NCBI RefSeq assembly: GCF_011682045.1
Contig: NZ_VVIW01000029.1
Span: forward strand, 1 to 64,000
From: Massilia aquatica
GTDB taxonomy: Bacteria > Pseudomonadota > Gammaproteobacteria > Burkholderiales > Burkholderiaceae_D
Direction: 5' to 3'
Length of the DNA: 64,000 nt
Under the pieces are notes generated by a model, which was given only the letters and a program-made list of their open reading frames with translations, was not told the origin of the DNA and ran no database searches. Below, in pieces: positions 1 to 9,800 of the stretch (the first letter of the stretch is position 1; every line of letters begins with the position of its first letter). The position numbers and the translations under genes were made by a program.

Positions 1-1
1 C

Positions 2-118
2 ATCGTCGGCTTCTACAACTGCAAACGCATCAATTCAGCATTGGGCAATCTGTCGCCCGCCGTCTACGAACGGAAAATGGCAGTACGCGAACCTATCGTG
101 GTGTCCGAAATTACTTGA
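2..118 (+). pseudogene. IS3-family transposase, C-terminal end (cut by window edge)
   Basis: The first 38 codons of the window read in frame to a TGA. They contain YNCKRINSALGNLSPAVYER, the hallmark C-terminus of the DDE integrase-core transposase (OrfB) of IS3-family elements, which insert DNA by a copy-out-paste-in route. Only the end is visible, so whether the copy is intact to the left cannot be judged. More transposase debris follows within 2.5 kb, so this is the edge of an insertion-sequence hot spot. Confidence 0.75.
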
Positions 119-292
119 CCACAGCAGTATCCATCAGCGGACTGACTTGCAGGGAATGTGATCGGGTAACTGCGATTGCAACTTGGAGACGATTAGGATG
201 GACTGACTTGACACTGAATGGCCTCCAGTCCTGGGCAGCCAGCGCTGTACTCTCGTGATTTAACTACGGCGCGCAAGCGCGATGGAAACGAC

Positions 293-1201
293 ATGTCAAC
301 AATACATGAAAATGCATTGCAACTTTTTCTGTCCGAATCGACTGCCTTGGCCCTGACCGGCTCAGTCACTGGGGACGTCAACATGGCGAGCGCACTCGAT
401 AAGCGTCATAAGATCAGAAAAACCGATTTAGAGAAAGTTTATAACGCCGCCTGCAGACAGGATCCAAATACACCTCAACGGGCGATAACAGTTTCCTATC
501 TGATGCTTATGGCAGGCTGCGCTTACGACAATCCGTTTGGATTAATCAATGCACCCGATTTAAGCAACTACTCCGTTACGCCCCATTGGGATAAAAACAA
601 ACCCCATAGACTGAGTGCTGTGTACTTATGGGAACCAATGAACCTATGGGCGGGATGGGCATGGGAAAACCGTCACAACGCAAGTGAAACCATTGATTCC
701 CATTACCACGACGTGTTCGAAAAAATAACGGGGGGAGCGCAGCGCAGCACATCGATGAATTGTACCGCCACCACCCTCACTACAAATGTCAGGATTTCGC
801 AATGTATTGCGCCAAATACTCAAACGACTTTCGCTCCGAGGCCAGCCAACACTAAACTGGAGCGCCAGATGTCGGCCTATAGCGCAAATCTGGAGCTCAA
901 CAAAGAGATATGGAAACATGCGCCGGACAAATTTGAAAATGCAACGGTTGACAATACCAGACGCTGGAAAGAAAAGCATATGAGATGTCTGATCTCTGAA
1001 GTGAACGCATCCTCGGTCGCGGGAGACATGCACTATTCGGCATTATTAAATTCACTGATAGCGCGGGGAAAGAAGGCAAGCGACGACTACAAGCGCCTTG
1101 AAAATGCACGAGAAAACTGGACTAAGTTCCGACTGAAATTGGTTACATACCTTGATTTCATCAGTTTAAATTGGGCCTTTGACGATTCGCCCTTCAAATA
1201 A
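293..1201 (+). CDS. hypothetical protein, 302 aa
   Basis: This is an open frame of 302 residues from an ATG at 293. An in-frame ATG at 218 would add 25 residues, but those look like translated intergenic DNA and have no better ribosome site. No family is recognised. The protein is soluble-looking, has no signal peptide or membrane segment, is rich in Asn, Thr and Trp in its first half, and has a charged helical C-terminal third. Composition is clearly less GC-rich than the housekeeping genes to the right, and the gene is bracketed by transposase remnants, so acquisition by transfer is likely. Function unknown. Confidence 0.55.
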   Translation: MSTIHENALQLFLSESTALALTGSVTGDVNMASALDKRHKIRKTDLEKVYNAACRQDPNTPQRAITVSYLMLMAGCAYDNPFGLINAPDLSNYSVTPHWDKNKPHRLSAVYLWEPMNLWAGWAWENRHNASETIDSHYHDVFEKITGGAQRSTSMNCTATTLTTNVRISQCIAPNTQTTFAPRPANTKLERQMSAYSANLELNKEIWKHAPDKFENATVDNTRRWKEKHMRCLISEVNASSVAGDMHYSALLNSLIARGKKASDDYKRLENARENWTKFRLKLVTYLDFISLNWAFDDSPFK

Positions 1202-1570
1202 TACGATCTACCGGCGATCAGTGTCCGAAAAATGGCCCATTGCCGTTTGGAGTGGAACTTGACTTCAACTTCGACTACCATGGCGACTTCCGCCGTGAAC
1301 GCCTGATGCCATCATCGCCCTGCATTGCCCCGTATTCTGATGTGCAGAGGTCCGGAGCGGGGTCAAGGGCGGGGTGCGCGGAGCGCGGCCTGGCGTAGCG
1401 AACCCTTTACGCTGTGTAGAACCAACACACTTGGGCGCGGCCATCGACATGGCATTCCGTGACGATGGCCGCGCTGACACCCGGCGATGATGGTGCCATC
1501 CACATCAATGAGCGTTATCTGAATTGAGAAAGCCCCGATGAGTATTGCTGTCGAAGCCCTGTCTACGTCT
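1202..1570. other. intergenic stretch between the unknown gene and the ISL3 remnant
   Basis: No convincing gene is seen here. The stretch returns to high GC content, unlike the gene before it, and probably includes the left part of the decayed ISL3-type element that follows. I could not define a terminal inverted repeat. Confidence 0.35.
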
Positions 1571-2390
1571 GCGCTGGGAGTGAAATCGCCGTTGGACGTG
1601 GCCAAGGTCGCGCTCGACACTGCCAAACGGAGGATTGATGTCGAAGTTGCGTGCAACGCCAAGCAAACGCCTTGTCCTGCCTGCGGCGTGAACGGCCAAG
1701 ACATCCCCGACAGGGCCGGCGCGACTGGCGCCACCTCGACTTCTACCAACATAAGGCGTGGCTGCACGCCGACATGCCGCACATCGATTGCGGCGCTTGC
1801 GGCAAGAGCACGTCCTTGGAGGCGCCTAAGCGCGGCCGGGCAGCGGCTTCCTGCTGCTGGTCGAGGCGATTGCCTTGGCGCTGTGCCAGGCGATGCCGGA
1901 CCCGCATGCCGCGGGCCTGCTACGTGTCAATGCAAAGCAGTTGTGGCGCCGGATCGATCACTACGTCGGTGTGGCGCGCGCGCAGGAGGACATGAGAGGC
2001 GTCGCCATAGTCGGCACGACGACTTGAGTTTCCGGCATGCCAAGACTACGTGACGCTGGTCCATGACCTGGACGCAAAGTGGCTGCTGTTCAAGGCCGAG
2101 GGTCGTAAGCGCGGCACTGTGTTCGCCTTCAAGGCCGACATGGTCGCGCATGGCGGCGATCCAAACGACATCAAGCATGTGTGCATGGATATGAGCGCCG
2201 CCTATACGAAGGGCTGGCCAAGATGCTGCCCCAGGCCCGGATTAGCTTCGACCGATTCCATGTGGTCGTCCTGGCTGTCGAGGCGATGGACGCCGCACGG
2301 CGCAAAGAGACGCGAGCAGCCGCGCGTTGCGCGCGCGGTGATTGGACGGATCGCAAAGCGCTCAAAAGAGCCTGTCGTGCTCGTTGGCCG
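1571..2390 (+). pseudogene. ISL3-family transposase, multiply frameshifted
   Basis: Pieces of one protein appear in succession in different frames. They are an N-terminal zinc-finger part with CPACGV (near 1675), then RRDWRHLDFYQHKAWLHADM (near 1720) with a second CGACGK pair, then DYVTLVHDLDAKWLLFKAEG (2047 on), HGGDPNDIKHVCMDMSAA and ISFDRFHVVVLAVEAMDAAR (2240 on). This order matches ISL3-family transposases, including the DDE-region Asp in CMDMS. At least three frameshifts interrupt it, so it cannot make an active enzyme. The 3' end is cut by an IS5-like remnant on the other strand. Confidence 0.8.
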
Positions 2391-2535
2391 TGTTGACCTT
2401 GATTGTGCATACCAGCTTGTAGCGCTTATCGGCGTTGGCCGACATCTTGTAGCCAAATTAGGACTTGCCATGCTTCTTGGTCCGGCGCGTCCATGTCCTT
2501 CTGCCGGCGCTTGGCGCGTCGCCCAGTTTGTTCAG
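2362..2535 (-). pseudogene. IS5-family transposase fragment
   Basis: Read on the minus strand, this segment gives RQKDMDA, then after a frame change RTKKHGKS, a stop codon, and FGYKMSANADKRYKLV followed by NTANEHDRLF and another stop. The string KHGKSxFGYK-NADKRYKLV is typical of the central part of IS5-family transposases. Both ends of the protein are missing. It abuts the ISL3 remnant, so one element probably inserted into or beside the other and both then decayed. Confidence 0.7.
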
Positions 2536-2689
2536 CTTGGCTACGCGCCTGGTCGGAAAATAGGCTGGTTCTGATCATCAGGAACCTCACAATCGGTGGT
2601 TCGCGACAATGCCATGCACGGCGTAGTTTTTCGAGGTGCCCAATAGTTTAGAAAATAATCGTCATTAAATACGACTTCCAGGCTTTTCG

Positions 2690-2953
2690 CTAGGCGGGAC
2701 TGCGGTGGCCATTCTTAGCGCTCGCATTCGCGCTTGCCCCTTTCGAGACCGCAGGCAGAAATTTCCCAATAAGATTGTCTTTTATGTCGGCGGGAATGAC
2801 TTGCGCTTCGGCCAGCGCCGTTTTCGCTAGAAATTTAAAGAATTCTTCGCGGCCTGAACCGTTTAACACTATAAGCTTCAGAAACGGATATTTAGCAGCG
2901 GAGTCAGGTTTATATTTAACCTCATTTTCCAGACCTTCAATTCTCCGCCTCAC
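2690..2953 (-). CDS. hypothetical protein, 87 aa, coupled to the upstream gene
   Basis: This short frame starts with a GTG whose last two bases form part of the TGA stop of the preceding gene (GTGA overlap), so translation is probably coupled. GGAG lies just upstream as a possible ribosome site. The protein is charged in its N-terminal half (EVKYKPD) and ends in an Ala/Ser/Lys-rich tail. No family is recognised. An alternative is that the pair is one ancestral gene split by a frameshift. Confidence 0.4.
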   Translation of the reverse strand: MRRRIEGLENEVKYKPDSAAKYPFLKLIVLNGSGREEFFKFLAKTALAEAQVIPADIKDNLIGKFLPAVSKGASANASAKNGHRSPA

Positions 2954-3699
2954 TCCTTCGATAACGTCAAGAATCCTAAATTTCGTAATATTGAGGGCGA
3001 GAGAGTTTCAGCGTATTGCTTGCCAACCAGCTTTCCCGCCAATTCTTCGTTTATCGGGCCTTGCTTACGGTACTCGGCCATGAGCTCAACTCGTTGTAAA
3101 AGGCTAAGAGAACCTTGAGAATGTTCGCATTCTTTGCAAGTACTCCGCACCCCTTGGGTAGCAGCACCAATGTTTGAAGTAGGCGCCGAAGTAATTGCGC
3201 ATTTTTCCAGCATCTTCCTGAAATCGCCAACGGCATTCTCAGCCGCTTGATTATCGACCGGGCCATTCTCATTCGAAATTTCATCTAAAAATTTTTGCCT
3301 AAAGTGTTGGATAACTTTTTCGAATACCTTTTTCCAAATAGATGAACTAATAACGTCATGCGCTCTGGTCCCCTCCGACTTGGTTTTCCACTGATCCCGT
3401 GCTACGCCGCACGCAGGGCATGACGCCGGATACTCGTTAATTCCTGATTCGGTAATCTTACCTATTTTTACGCCGCCGACATAGACAAACCAAATAAAGC
3501 TATCATTATGATCCCTTTCCTTCGCCCGTGACATATGCGAAATTCTACAGGTTTGCCCGTGTGCTGTAGCTGACAACATAATTTTAGCCCGCAAGTTATC
3601 AGTATGCCCGTTTTGGAGATGGCTTAACTCTCTTAATGTAACTACAATGGGCATGGGCAAGGAAAACGGCAGGTCGAATATTTTGAAAGTGGATGGCAT
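2950..3699 (-). CDS. hypothetical protein, 249 aa, with Cys pairs
   Basis: This is a soluble-looking protein of unknown function. It has a CPACG pair near residue 93 and a CKEC pair near residue 188, which together could hold one zinc ion. Its C-terminal third is helical and charged. No clear ribosome site precedes the ATG at 3699, so the true start may lie further inside, for example at the Met in SLPMPIVVTL. It lies downstream of hcp in the same orientation, where T6SS effector or accessory genes are often found, but nothing in the sequence proves such a role. Base composition is less GC-rich than tssBC. Confidence 0.45.
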   Translation of the reverse strand: MPSTFKIFDLPFSLPMPIVVTLRELSHLQNGHTDNLRAKIMLSATAHGQTCRISHMSRAKERDHNDSFIWFVYVGGVKIGKITESGINEYPASCPACGVARDQWKTKSEGTRAHDVISSSIWKKVFEKVIQHFRQKFLDEISNENGPVDNQAAENAVGDFRKMLEKCAITSAPTSNIGAATQGVRSTCKECEHSQGSLSLLQRVELMAEYRKQGPINEELAGKLVGKQYAETLSPSILRNLGFLTLSKE

Positions 3700-3990
3700 A
3701 TGATATCAAAGTTATTAGATTGTCGATCTCGATTAGACGAGGGAGAACGCGCGAAGCTGAGAAGCGAAGCGCAACCTCATCCCCTTGTGACTCAAAAGCT
3801 GCGCCGATTGCAGCATACAGTTTCGGGATATTGCATGTTGCCGTACGACGCGCCATCGCAGTAGAGCCATTTACTGGGAAGGCTACCGGTATTTTGGCCA
3901 ATATAGCTGATGATACATCCGGGCTGCAGATTGCTCGACATTCCCGAATGCAATTTTCAGTGAGTCTGCGGGCACTGGGAGCGACGCGCG

Positions 3991-4476
3991 CTAATCCGAC
4001 TTCATGGTCCCCAAATTCCAATTCCAGGTCCCGGTTCCTTTTTTGGTCGAATCGGCATTCTGCTGCGCGAACACCGCTTCGATTTTGGTGAAATTGAGCG
4101 AAAAGGAATCACTAGGAATTCCGCCGCCCCCGCCGCAACTCATCTGTGAAACCATCGCGTTTTGCATCGTGTAGGTCATGAAGTTCATGTACACGCCATT
4201 CTCGACACGGCCGATGCTCAGTGTCGCCGGGCCGATCTTGCTGCCCTGCGTGCACGCTTTGAACAATTCGGTAGTGGACAAATCTGACGATTTTGAGAAC
4301 GACATCTCGGAGAGCACGGGCCGGCCCAAGGTGCGTTCGGTATTGGCCGAATCGCTGCCCATCGGCAGGTAAGCATTATGCGAAAACGAATTGACGATGA
4401 TCTTGTCGGCATAGCCGTCGATCGTGCAATTGCCTTTGTATTTGTCACCCAGGTCCAGAATAAGAACGTCTGACAT
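3991..4476 (-). CDS. hcp: Hcp, type VI secretion tube protein, 161 aa
   Basis: Hcp forms the hexameric rings that stack into the inner tube of the type VI secretion system and is expelled with the VgrG spike. The protein begins MSDVLILDLGDKYKGN and has the family's compact beta-barrel pattern and usual length of about 160 residues (VENGVYMNFMTYTMQNAMVS, SFSLNFTKIE). An upstream in-frame ATG at 4488 is possible, but the bases GGAG within those extra codons sit six bases before the ATG at 4476 and make a good ribosome site, so I chose 4476. It is the last gene after tssB and tssC on the minus strand, behind a hairpin that may let it be expressed at a different level from the sheath genes. Confidence 0.93.
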   Translation of the reverse strand: MSDVLILDLGDKYKGNCTIDGYADKIIVNSFSHNAYLPMGSDSANTERTLGRPVLSEMSFSKSSDLSTTELFKACTQGSKIGPATLSIGRVENGVYMNFMTYTMQNAMVSQMSCGGGGGIPSDSFSLNFTKIEAVFAQQNADSTKKGTGTWNWNLGTMKSD

Positions 4477-4539
4477 TTTGTGCTCCATATAAAAATGCGG
4501 GTGCTGTTACGGACAGCGCCGCGCTAATGAAAACGAGAT

Positions 4540-4560
4540 GTGCGGGAAAGATGCCCGCAC
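4540..4560 (-). terminator. hairpin between tssC and hcp
   Basis: A perfect 7-bp inverted repeat GTGCGGG/CCCGCAC with a 7-base loop lies directly after the tssC stop. On the minus strand it is followed by a weak T-containing stretch (CGTTTTCATTA). It could be a leaky terminator or an RNA-stabilising stem that sets the ratio of sheath to tube transcripts. Confidence 0.45.
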
Positions 4561-4565
4561 GCCGA

Positions 4566-6059
4566 TTACGCAGCTACCGCCGCAGGCAACTCCGCCACCA
4601 GGCGAATCGAAGTGGTGAGCTCTTCCATCTGAAAATGCGGCTTCAGGAAAACCACGGCCGAATAGGCGCCCGGTTTGCCTGCCACGTCGGTGACATCCAC
4701 CCGCCCTTCCGACAAAGGAAAGCGGGCCTTTTCCCCCTGCGACGCATTCGCGCTCAGCAGGACGTAGTCGGCCAGCCAGTTGTTCAGATAGTTCTCCACG
4801 CTCTGGCGGCTCTGGAAGCTGCCAATCTTGTCGCGCATGATCACCTTGATGTAATGCGCAAAGCGCGACGCGGCCAGCACATACGGCAGGCGCGAAGACA
4901 AGGCCGCGTTGGCGTTGGCCGAGTCCAGGTTGTACAACTTCGGCTTGTTGACCGACTGCCCGCCAAAGAACGCCGCCATGTCCGATCCTTTGGAATTGAC
5001 CACCGCGATAAAGCCCAGGTCATTCAACTCCTTCTCGCGCCGGTCGGTAATGAACACTTCGGTCGGGCACTTGAGCACAATGTCGCCCTCATCGGTCTTG
5101 AAGGTATGCGCCGTCATGCCGGTGATCTTGCCGCCGCCCTCGACGCCGCGAATCGCCGTGGTCCAGCTATGCTTGGCAAACGAATCGGTAATGCGCAGCC
5201 CCAGCTGATAGGCCGAATTGGCCCACAGGTATTTGCTGTGGTCTTTGCCGTTGACGTCTTCCTCAAACGCGAACGATTCCACGGGAATGGTCTTGGCGCC
5301 ATACGGCAAACGCGCGGCATAGCGCGGCAGTACCAGCGCCACGTAGCGCGAATCTTCCGATTCGCGGAAACCGCGCCACGAGGTGAGTTCTGCGCTGTCG
5401 AAGATCTTCGACATATCGCGCGGCACGCCCAATTCGGTAAACGAGCTCATGTCGAACAGCGACGGCGCGGCGGCGGAGATGAATGGTGCATGCGCGGCTG
5501 CCGCCACTTTCGACAAGCGCTCGATCAGCGCCATGTCCTGCGGATGGCGGCCGAAGTAATAGTCGCCAATGAACAGCGAATACGGGTGCCCGCCGAAGGT
5601 GCCGTACTCTTCCTCGTAGATCTTCTTGAACAGCGCGCTCATGTCGTGATCGACCGCGCCTTCGAGGTCTTTCAGCAGCTCTTTCTTGGACACGTTCAGC
5701 AGGCGCAGTTTTAGCTTGCTGCTCGTTTCCGTGCCGAACACCATATCCCGCAGGCCGCGCCACGACGCTTCCAGGGTCTGGAATCCTTCATGGTGCATGA
5801 TGGCGTTGATCTGGTCGCTGAGGATCTTGTCGATCTGCGCTACGCGCTCGTTGATCATCGCCACGATGCCCTTGTCCGGCGCCGCCCTCATGCCCTCGTC
5901 CAGCACCTGGGTGGCAAACTGTCCCAGGAGCTTGCGCGCATACATGTTCTGCGAAGGGTCGACCGCCATTTTTCCTTCCTGGACGATGCGATCCAACAGG
6001 CTCATTTCCACTACCGCGGCATTGCTGCCGCCGCTTTCTGCTGTTTGTGTGCTGGCCAT
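4566..6059 (-). CDS. tssC: TssC (VipB/EvpB), T6SS contractile sheath large subunit, 497 aa
   Basis: TssC pairs with TssB to form the contractile sheath around the Hcp tube in the cytoplasm. The length of about 500 residues is normal. Family hallmarks are visible: LLDRIVQEGKM near the N-terminus, LEASWRGLRDMV, LRLLNVSKKELLKDLE, YGTFGGHPYSLFIGDYYF, and FLKPHFQMEELTTSIRLVAE at the C-terminus. The ATG at 6059 was chosen over an in-frame GTG at 6071 because AAAGTGAG lies about seven bases before it. It is 41 bases downstream of tssB. Confidence 0.95.
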   Translation of the reverse strand: MASTQTAESGGSNAAVVEMSLLDRIVQEGKMAVDPSQNMYARKLLGQFATQVLDEGMRAAPDKGIVAMINERVAQIDKILSDQINAIMHHEGFQTLEASWRGLRDMVFGTETSSKLKLRLLNVSKKELLKDLEGAVDHDMSALFKKIYEEEYGTFGGHPYSLFIGDYYFGRHPQDMALIERLSKVAAAAHAPFISAAAPSLFDMSSFTELGVPRDMSKIFDSAELTSWRGFRESEDSRYVALVLPRYAARLPYGAKTIPVESFAFEEDVNGKDHSKYLWANSAYQLGLRITDSFAKHSWTTAIRGVEGGGKITGMTAHTFKTDEGDIVLKCPTEVFITDRREKELNDLGFIAVVNSKGSDMAAFFGGQSVNKPKLYNLDSANANAALSSRLPYVLAASRFAHYIKVIMRDKIGSFQSRQSVENYLNNWLADYVLLSANASQGEKARFPLSEGRVDVTDVAGKPGAYSAVVFLKPHFQMEELTTSIRLVAELPAAVAA

Positions 6060-6100
6060 AATTGAACTCACTTTCGATGTTGGTATGAATCGGCGCCCGG

Positions 6101-6640
6101 TCAGGATGCAACCGGTTCGGCGCTGTCGGCCGTTGCCTGGGCGTGCGCCGCAGCGGGATCGTCGGTGCGCAGGGTTTTCAGCTCTTCGGTGTTCTGCACG
6201 ATGTTTTCGAGCAGCGAATCGAGTTCGTCGTTGCCATCGAGCTTGCCGAGCAGGTCGCGCAATTGCTGGCGCACTTCCAGCAGTTTCGCCAGCCGTGGCA
6301 CTTGACTGACGATCGCCTCGGGATGGAAGTGATCGAACTCGGTGAAGTTCAATTCAATCTTCAGGTTGCCTTCGCCCTTGTAGGTGTCGGGCACCGACAG
6401 ATCCAGGCGCGGTGCGATCTTGGCCATCACTTCATTGAAGTTGTCGCGGTCGATGTCCACCAGGCGGCGCGCCTTCAGCTTGGGCGGCGCCTCCAGCGGC
6501 TGGCCGGACAGGTCGGCCAGCAGGCCAACCACCAGCGGCAATTCCTTCTTCTCGACCGCGCCGCCGATTTCCACATCGTAGGTAATCTGAACGCGCGGGG
6601 GACGATTGCGTCCCACCCATTTTTGCAAGCTCTCTGACAT
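6101..6640 (-). CDS. tssB: TssB (VipA), T6SS contractile sheath small subunit, 179 aa
   Basis: This is the small sheath subunit, which forms heterodimers with TssC. The N-terminal pattern (SLQKWVGRNRPPRVQITYDV), ELPLVVGLLADLSGQ, and the LEVRQQLRDLLGKL region are family signatures, and the length is normal. The ATG at 6640 follows GAGGATGTG, a good ribosome site; the preceding GTG codon is not needed. It is the first gene of tssB-tssC-hcp. The rest of a T6SS (baseplate, membrane complex, ClpV, VgrG) is not in this window and must lie elsewhere or to the left. Confidence 0.95.
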   Translation of the reverse strand: MSESLQKWVGRNRPPRVQITYDVEIGGAVEKKELPLVVGLLADLSGQPLEAPPKLKARRLVDIDRDNFNEVMAKIAPRLDLSVPDTYKGEGNLKIELNFTEFDHFHPEAIVSQVPRLAKLLEVRQQLRDLLGKLDGNDELDSLLENIVQNTEELKTLRTDDPAAAHAQATADSAEPVAS

Positions 6641-6888
6641 CACATCCTCACTGGTTGTTGGACTTGTGGATCAGACGTTCAAGCAGGTCCGCCAAAGCAT
6701 TTCAACTGACCTGAAAGCACCGTCAACTCGTTTCGTCATGCGGGTAGTTCGGAGTTGATGGTAGAAGTCCGTTTGCACGTAACACAAGTAACAACACAAG
6801 GTGTCTCATCCACAACAATGCGTTCGACAGGGCCGGATCGCCGTGATACGATAAATGATTGTAGTTTGGCTAAGATTTCAAAGGCTCT
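6641..6888. promoter_or_regulatory. divergent intergenic region between tssB and the wHTH-STAND gene
   Basis: These 248 bases separate two divergently transcribed units and must hold promoters for both. The half near the plus-strand gene is AT-richer and contains two close copies of GTAACA (near 6779 and 6788). I could not assign -10/-35 boxes with confidence. A shared regulator site here would connect the regulator-like protein to T6SS expression. Confidence 0.4.
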
Positions 6889-9800
6889 ATGTCTGGTCGG
6901 CCCTCCCCAGTTGCAAATCCGCACCCAACAAGGGCGCGCTTTCGCTTAGGAGCCTGGCTGGTCGCCCCTGCTTCCAACACCATCGACAACGCGGGCGAAA
7001 CGCGCCAGATGGAGCCGCGCACGATGGATGTGCTGGTAGCGCTGTGCCGCGCCAACGGTGCCATCGTCAGCACCGAGGAACTGCTGCAACAATGCTGGGG
7101 CAGCACGATCCACGGCGACAGTCCGGTCCACAAGAACATTGCCCAGTTGCGCCGCCTGTTGGGCGACAACGCCAATGCGCCGCTCTTCATCGAAACCATT
7201 CGCAAACGCGGCTACCGCACCGTGGCGGCGGTCGACTGGACGGTGGACGATGTCCAGGCGCCGCATTGGGAAAACGGTTCGCCCTTCCGTGGCCTGCTGC
7301 CGTTCGACGAAACCCATGCCGGTGTCTTCTACGGCCGCGACGAGGCAACGCGCAAGCTGGCGCAAGCGGCCCAGGCGCAGATCGACCATGGGCTCGCGCT
7401 GCTGCTGCTGCTCGGCCCGAGCGGCTCGGGCAAAACTTCGCTGGTGCAGGCCGGCCTGTTCCCGTCCATGTCGCGCGCACAGGACGGCACCGGTCCTGCA
7501 CTGCTGGCCAGCACCACCTTCGACATCGCCGATCAAGGCGAACAGACGCTATTTACCGCGCTGGCCGGCGCCATGCTCGACCTGCACTGGGACGACAGCT
7601 ACGGATTTCCTGATGAAAGCGCGATTGCGCTGGGCCAGCGGCTGGAACGCGATTGCAACAGCGTCATCAATCAGCTCGACGCCGCACTGGCGCCGCATCG
7701 CTCGGGCGTCCGCTTGGCCCTCTTTATCGACCGTTTCGAAGCGCTGTTCAACGCCAACCGCGTCACCGAAGCGGAACGCAGCGCGTTTCTGGCCGCGCTG
7801 GAACAGTTGGCGCGCAGCGGCACTTGCCTGATCGTGATCGCTTGCCGCAACGATTTTTACCCGAACATTGCCACGCTGCCGCTGCTGATCGAAGTCAAGC
7901 CTTACGGCGGCCACGTCGATCTGGCGCCGCCCGGTTTCAGCGATATCGCCCAGATGATCCGCAAGCCGGCCGCTGCAGCCCAGCTGGTCTTCGGCGTCGA
8001 TCCGGTTACCCACGCCAGCCTTGACGACATCCTGTGCGAGAGCGCCACCGCCAGTCCGGACGCCCTGCCCTTGCTGCAATACTGCTTGCACGAGCTGTAC
8101 CAGCAGCGCACCGCCGAAGGTGAACTGAGCTTCGCCGCCTTCCATGAACTGGGCGGGCTTGAAGGCGCAATTGGGCGGCGCGCCGAGCAGGTTGTCGTTG
8201 GGCTCAGCGACGATCACCGCGCCGAACTGCCGCACATCATGTCGCTGGTCACGGTGCTGGCGATCGATGAGGAGCTCGTCACCAGCCAGCGCGCGCCATG
8301 GTCGGCGCTGCGCAGCGAGCAGGCGCGCGAAACGGTGACGGCGTTGGTTGAAGCACGCCTGTTCGTCAGCGACCTGGCCAGCGGGACACGGGTGTTCGGG
8401 ATTGCGCACGAAGCGATCCTGCGTCGCTGGCCGCGCATGAGCGACTGGATCGGTGCGCACCGCGATGCCTTGCGGGCGCGCGGCCGACTGGCGCAGCAGG
8501 TGGCCCGCTGGAGCGCCGATGGACGCCGCGCCGATCTGCTCATCCCGCGCGGCAAGCTGCTCGACGAGGCCAAGCAACTGCGCGATGCCGGAGGATGGTC
8601 GCTGGAGCCCGACGAATGCGAGCTCATCCGCCTGTCCAACCGGCGCGCGCGCCAGTTCGAATGGGCGCGCCTGTCCGCTTTGGGGCTGATCATTGTGCTT
8701 GCCGTGCTCAATTCGGCGTTCGCCCTGAGCTCACTGGCGGCCAAGCGCACTGCTGAAGCACGCCGCACCAAGGTCGAGGGCCTGGTCGATTACATGCTGG
8801 GCGACTTTGCCGACAAGCTGCGCCCGCTGGGCAAACTCGAACTGCTCGAAGGCGTCAGCGGCAAGTCGCTCGAGTACTTGCGCAGTTCGCAGCAAGATGA
8901 ACTGAGTCCTGCAGCCTTGACCTTGCGTGCCAAGGCCTTGCAAGTGATCGGCGAGGTCGGCAGGGAGCAAGGCAACGCTGCGCAAACGATTGATGCTTTA
9001 ACCGAGGCCAACGCCATACTGCGGCGCCAGCATGAAGCCGATCCGAAGAACATCCAGGTGCTCAACAATCTCGGCAACAACAATTACTATATCGGCCAGA
9101 TGCACAAGGATCACAATGACATGCCGGCAGCTGCGGCCGCATGGCAACAGTATCGGCTGCTTGCCGAACAGTTGCACATGCTCGAACCCGACAAAGCGCA
9201 ATGGTGGATAGAACAGTCTTACGCGCACAATAACCTTGGCTCCCTGGCCTTCGCGCTTGGCAAACCGGAGTCCGCTGTAACGGAGTTTGCCGCATCGCTC
9301 GCATTGAAACAGCGCGCTTTGCAACACACGCCCGGCGACAAAATGCTGATCGCCGCGCTGGCGGAAACCTATTCCTGGTTGGCATTGGCCAAGCAATCCT
9401 TGGGTCAGCTGGGGGCCGCGGAACAGCTATACGAACAGGAAATGGAACTGGTACAGCAATTGCGCCAGCGATTTCCCAGCGAGCCCATGTGGATCAATCG
9501 CTATGCCCGCGCTCTGCAGCATCGCGCGGTCCTCGCGCTCGCCCTGGGCAAGGATGATCGTGCGCTGGACGATCTGGCAGCTGCTGCCGCGTTACTTGTC
9601 GACCTCGCACAAAACGACAAGAAAAACCGGGCGTGGCAGGTTGAACTGGCGAATGCCCAACAAGAGTATCTGATGGTGAAATTGCGCACTGAACCCGCGC
9701 AGCTCATCCTGCCGCAGCTGCAGCGCATTCACGCCAACCTGGCGGCAGAGAGCGCAATGAACCCGAAAAACGTCCGATGGATCAGCAACGAAACCGTCGC

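Noticed and set aside
3599-4021. Minus-strand open frame of 140 codons between hcp and the unknown gene.
   Set aside because: It overlaps both neighbours, has no ribosome site and no recognisable domain. The 290 bases between the genes are treated as non-coding.
4527-5714. Long plus-strand open frame (395 codons) opposite tssC.
   Set aside because: It lies wholly within tssC, which has strong family motifs, and its translation is rich in Arg/His/Gln as expected of a GC-rich antisense shadow.
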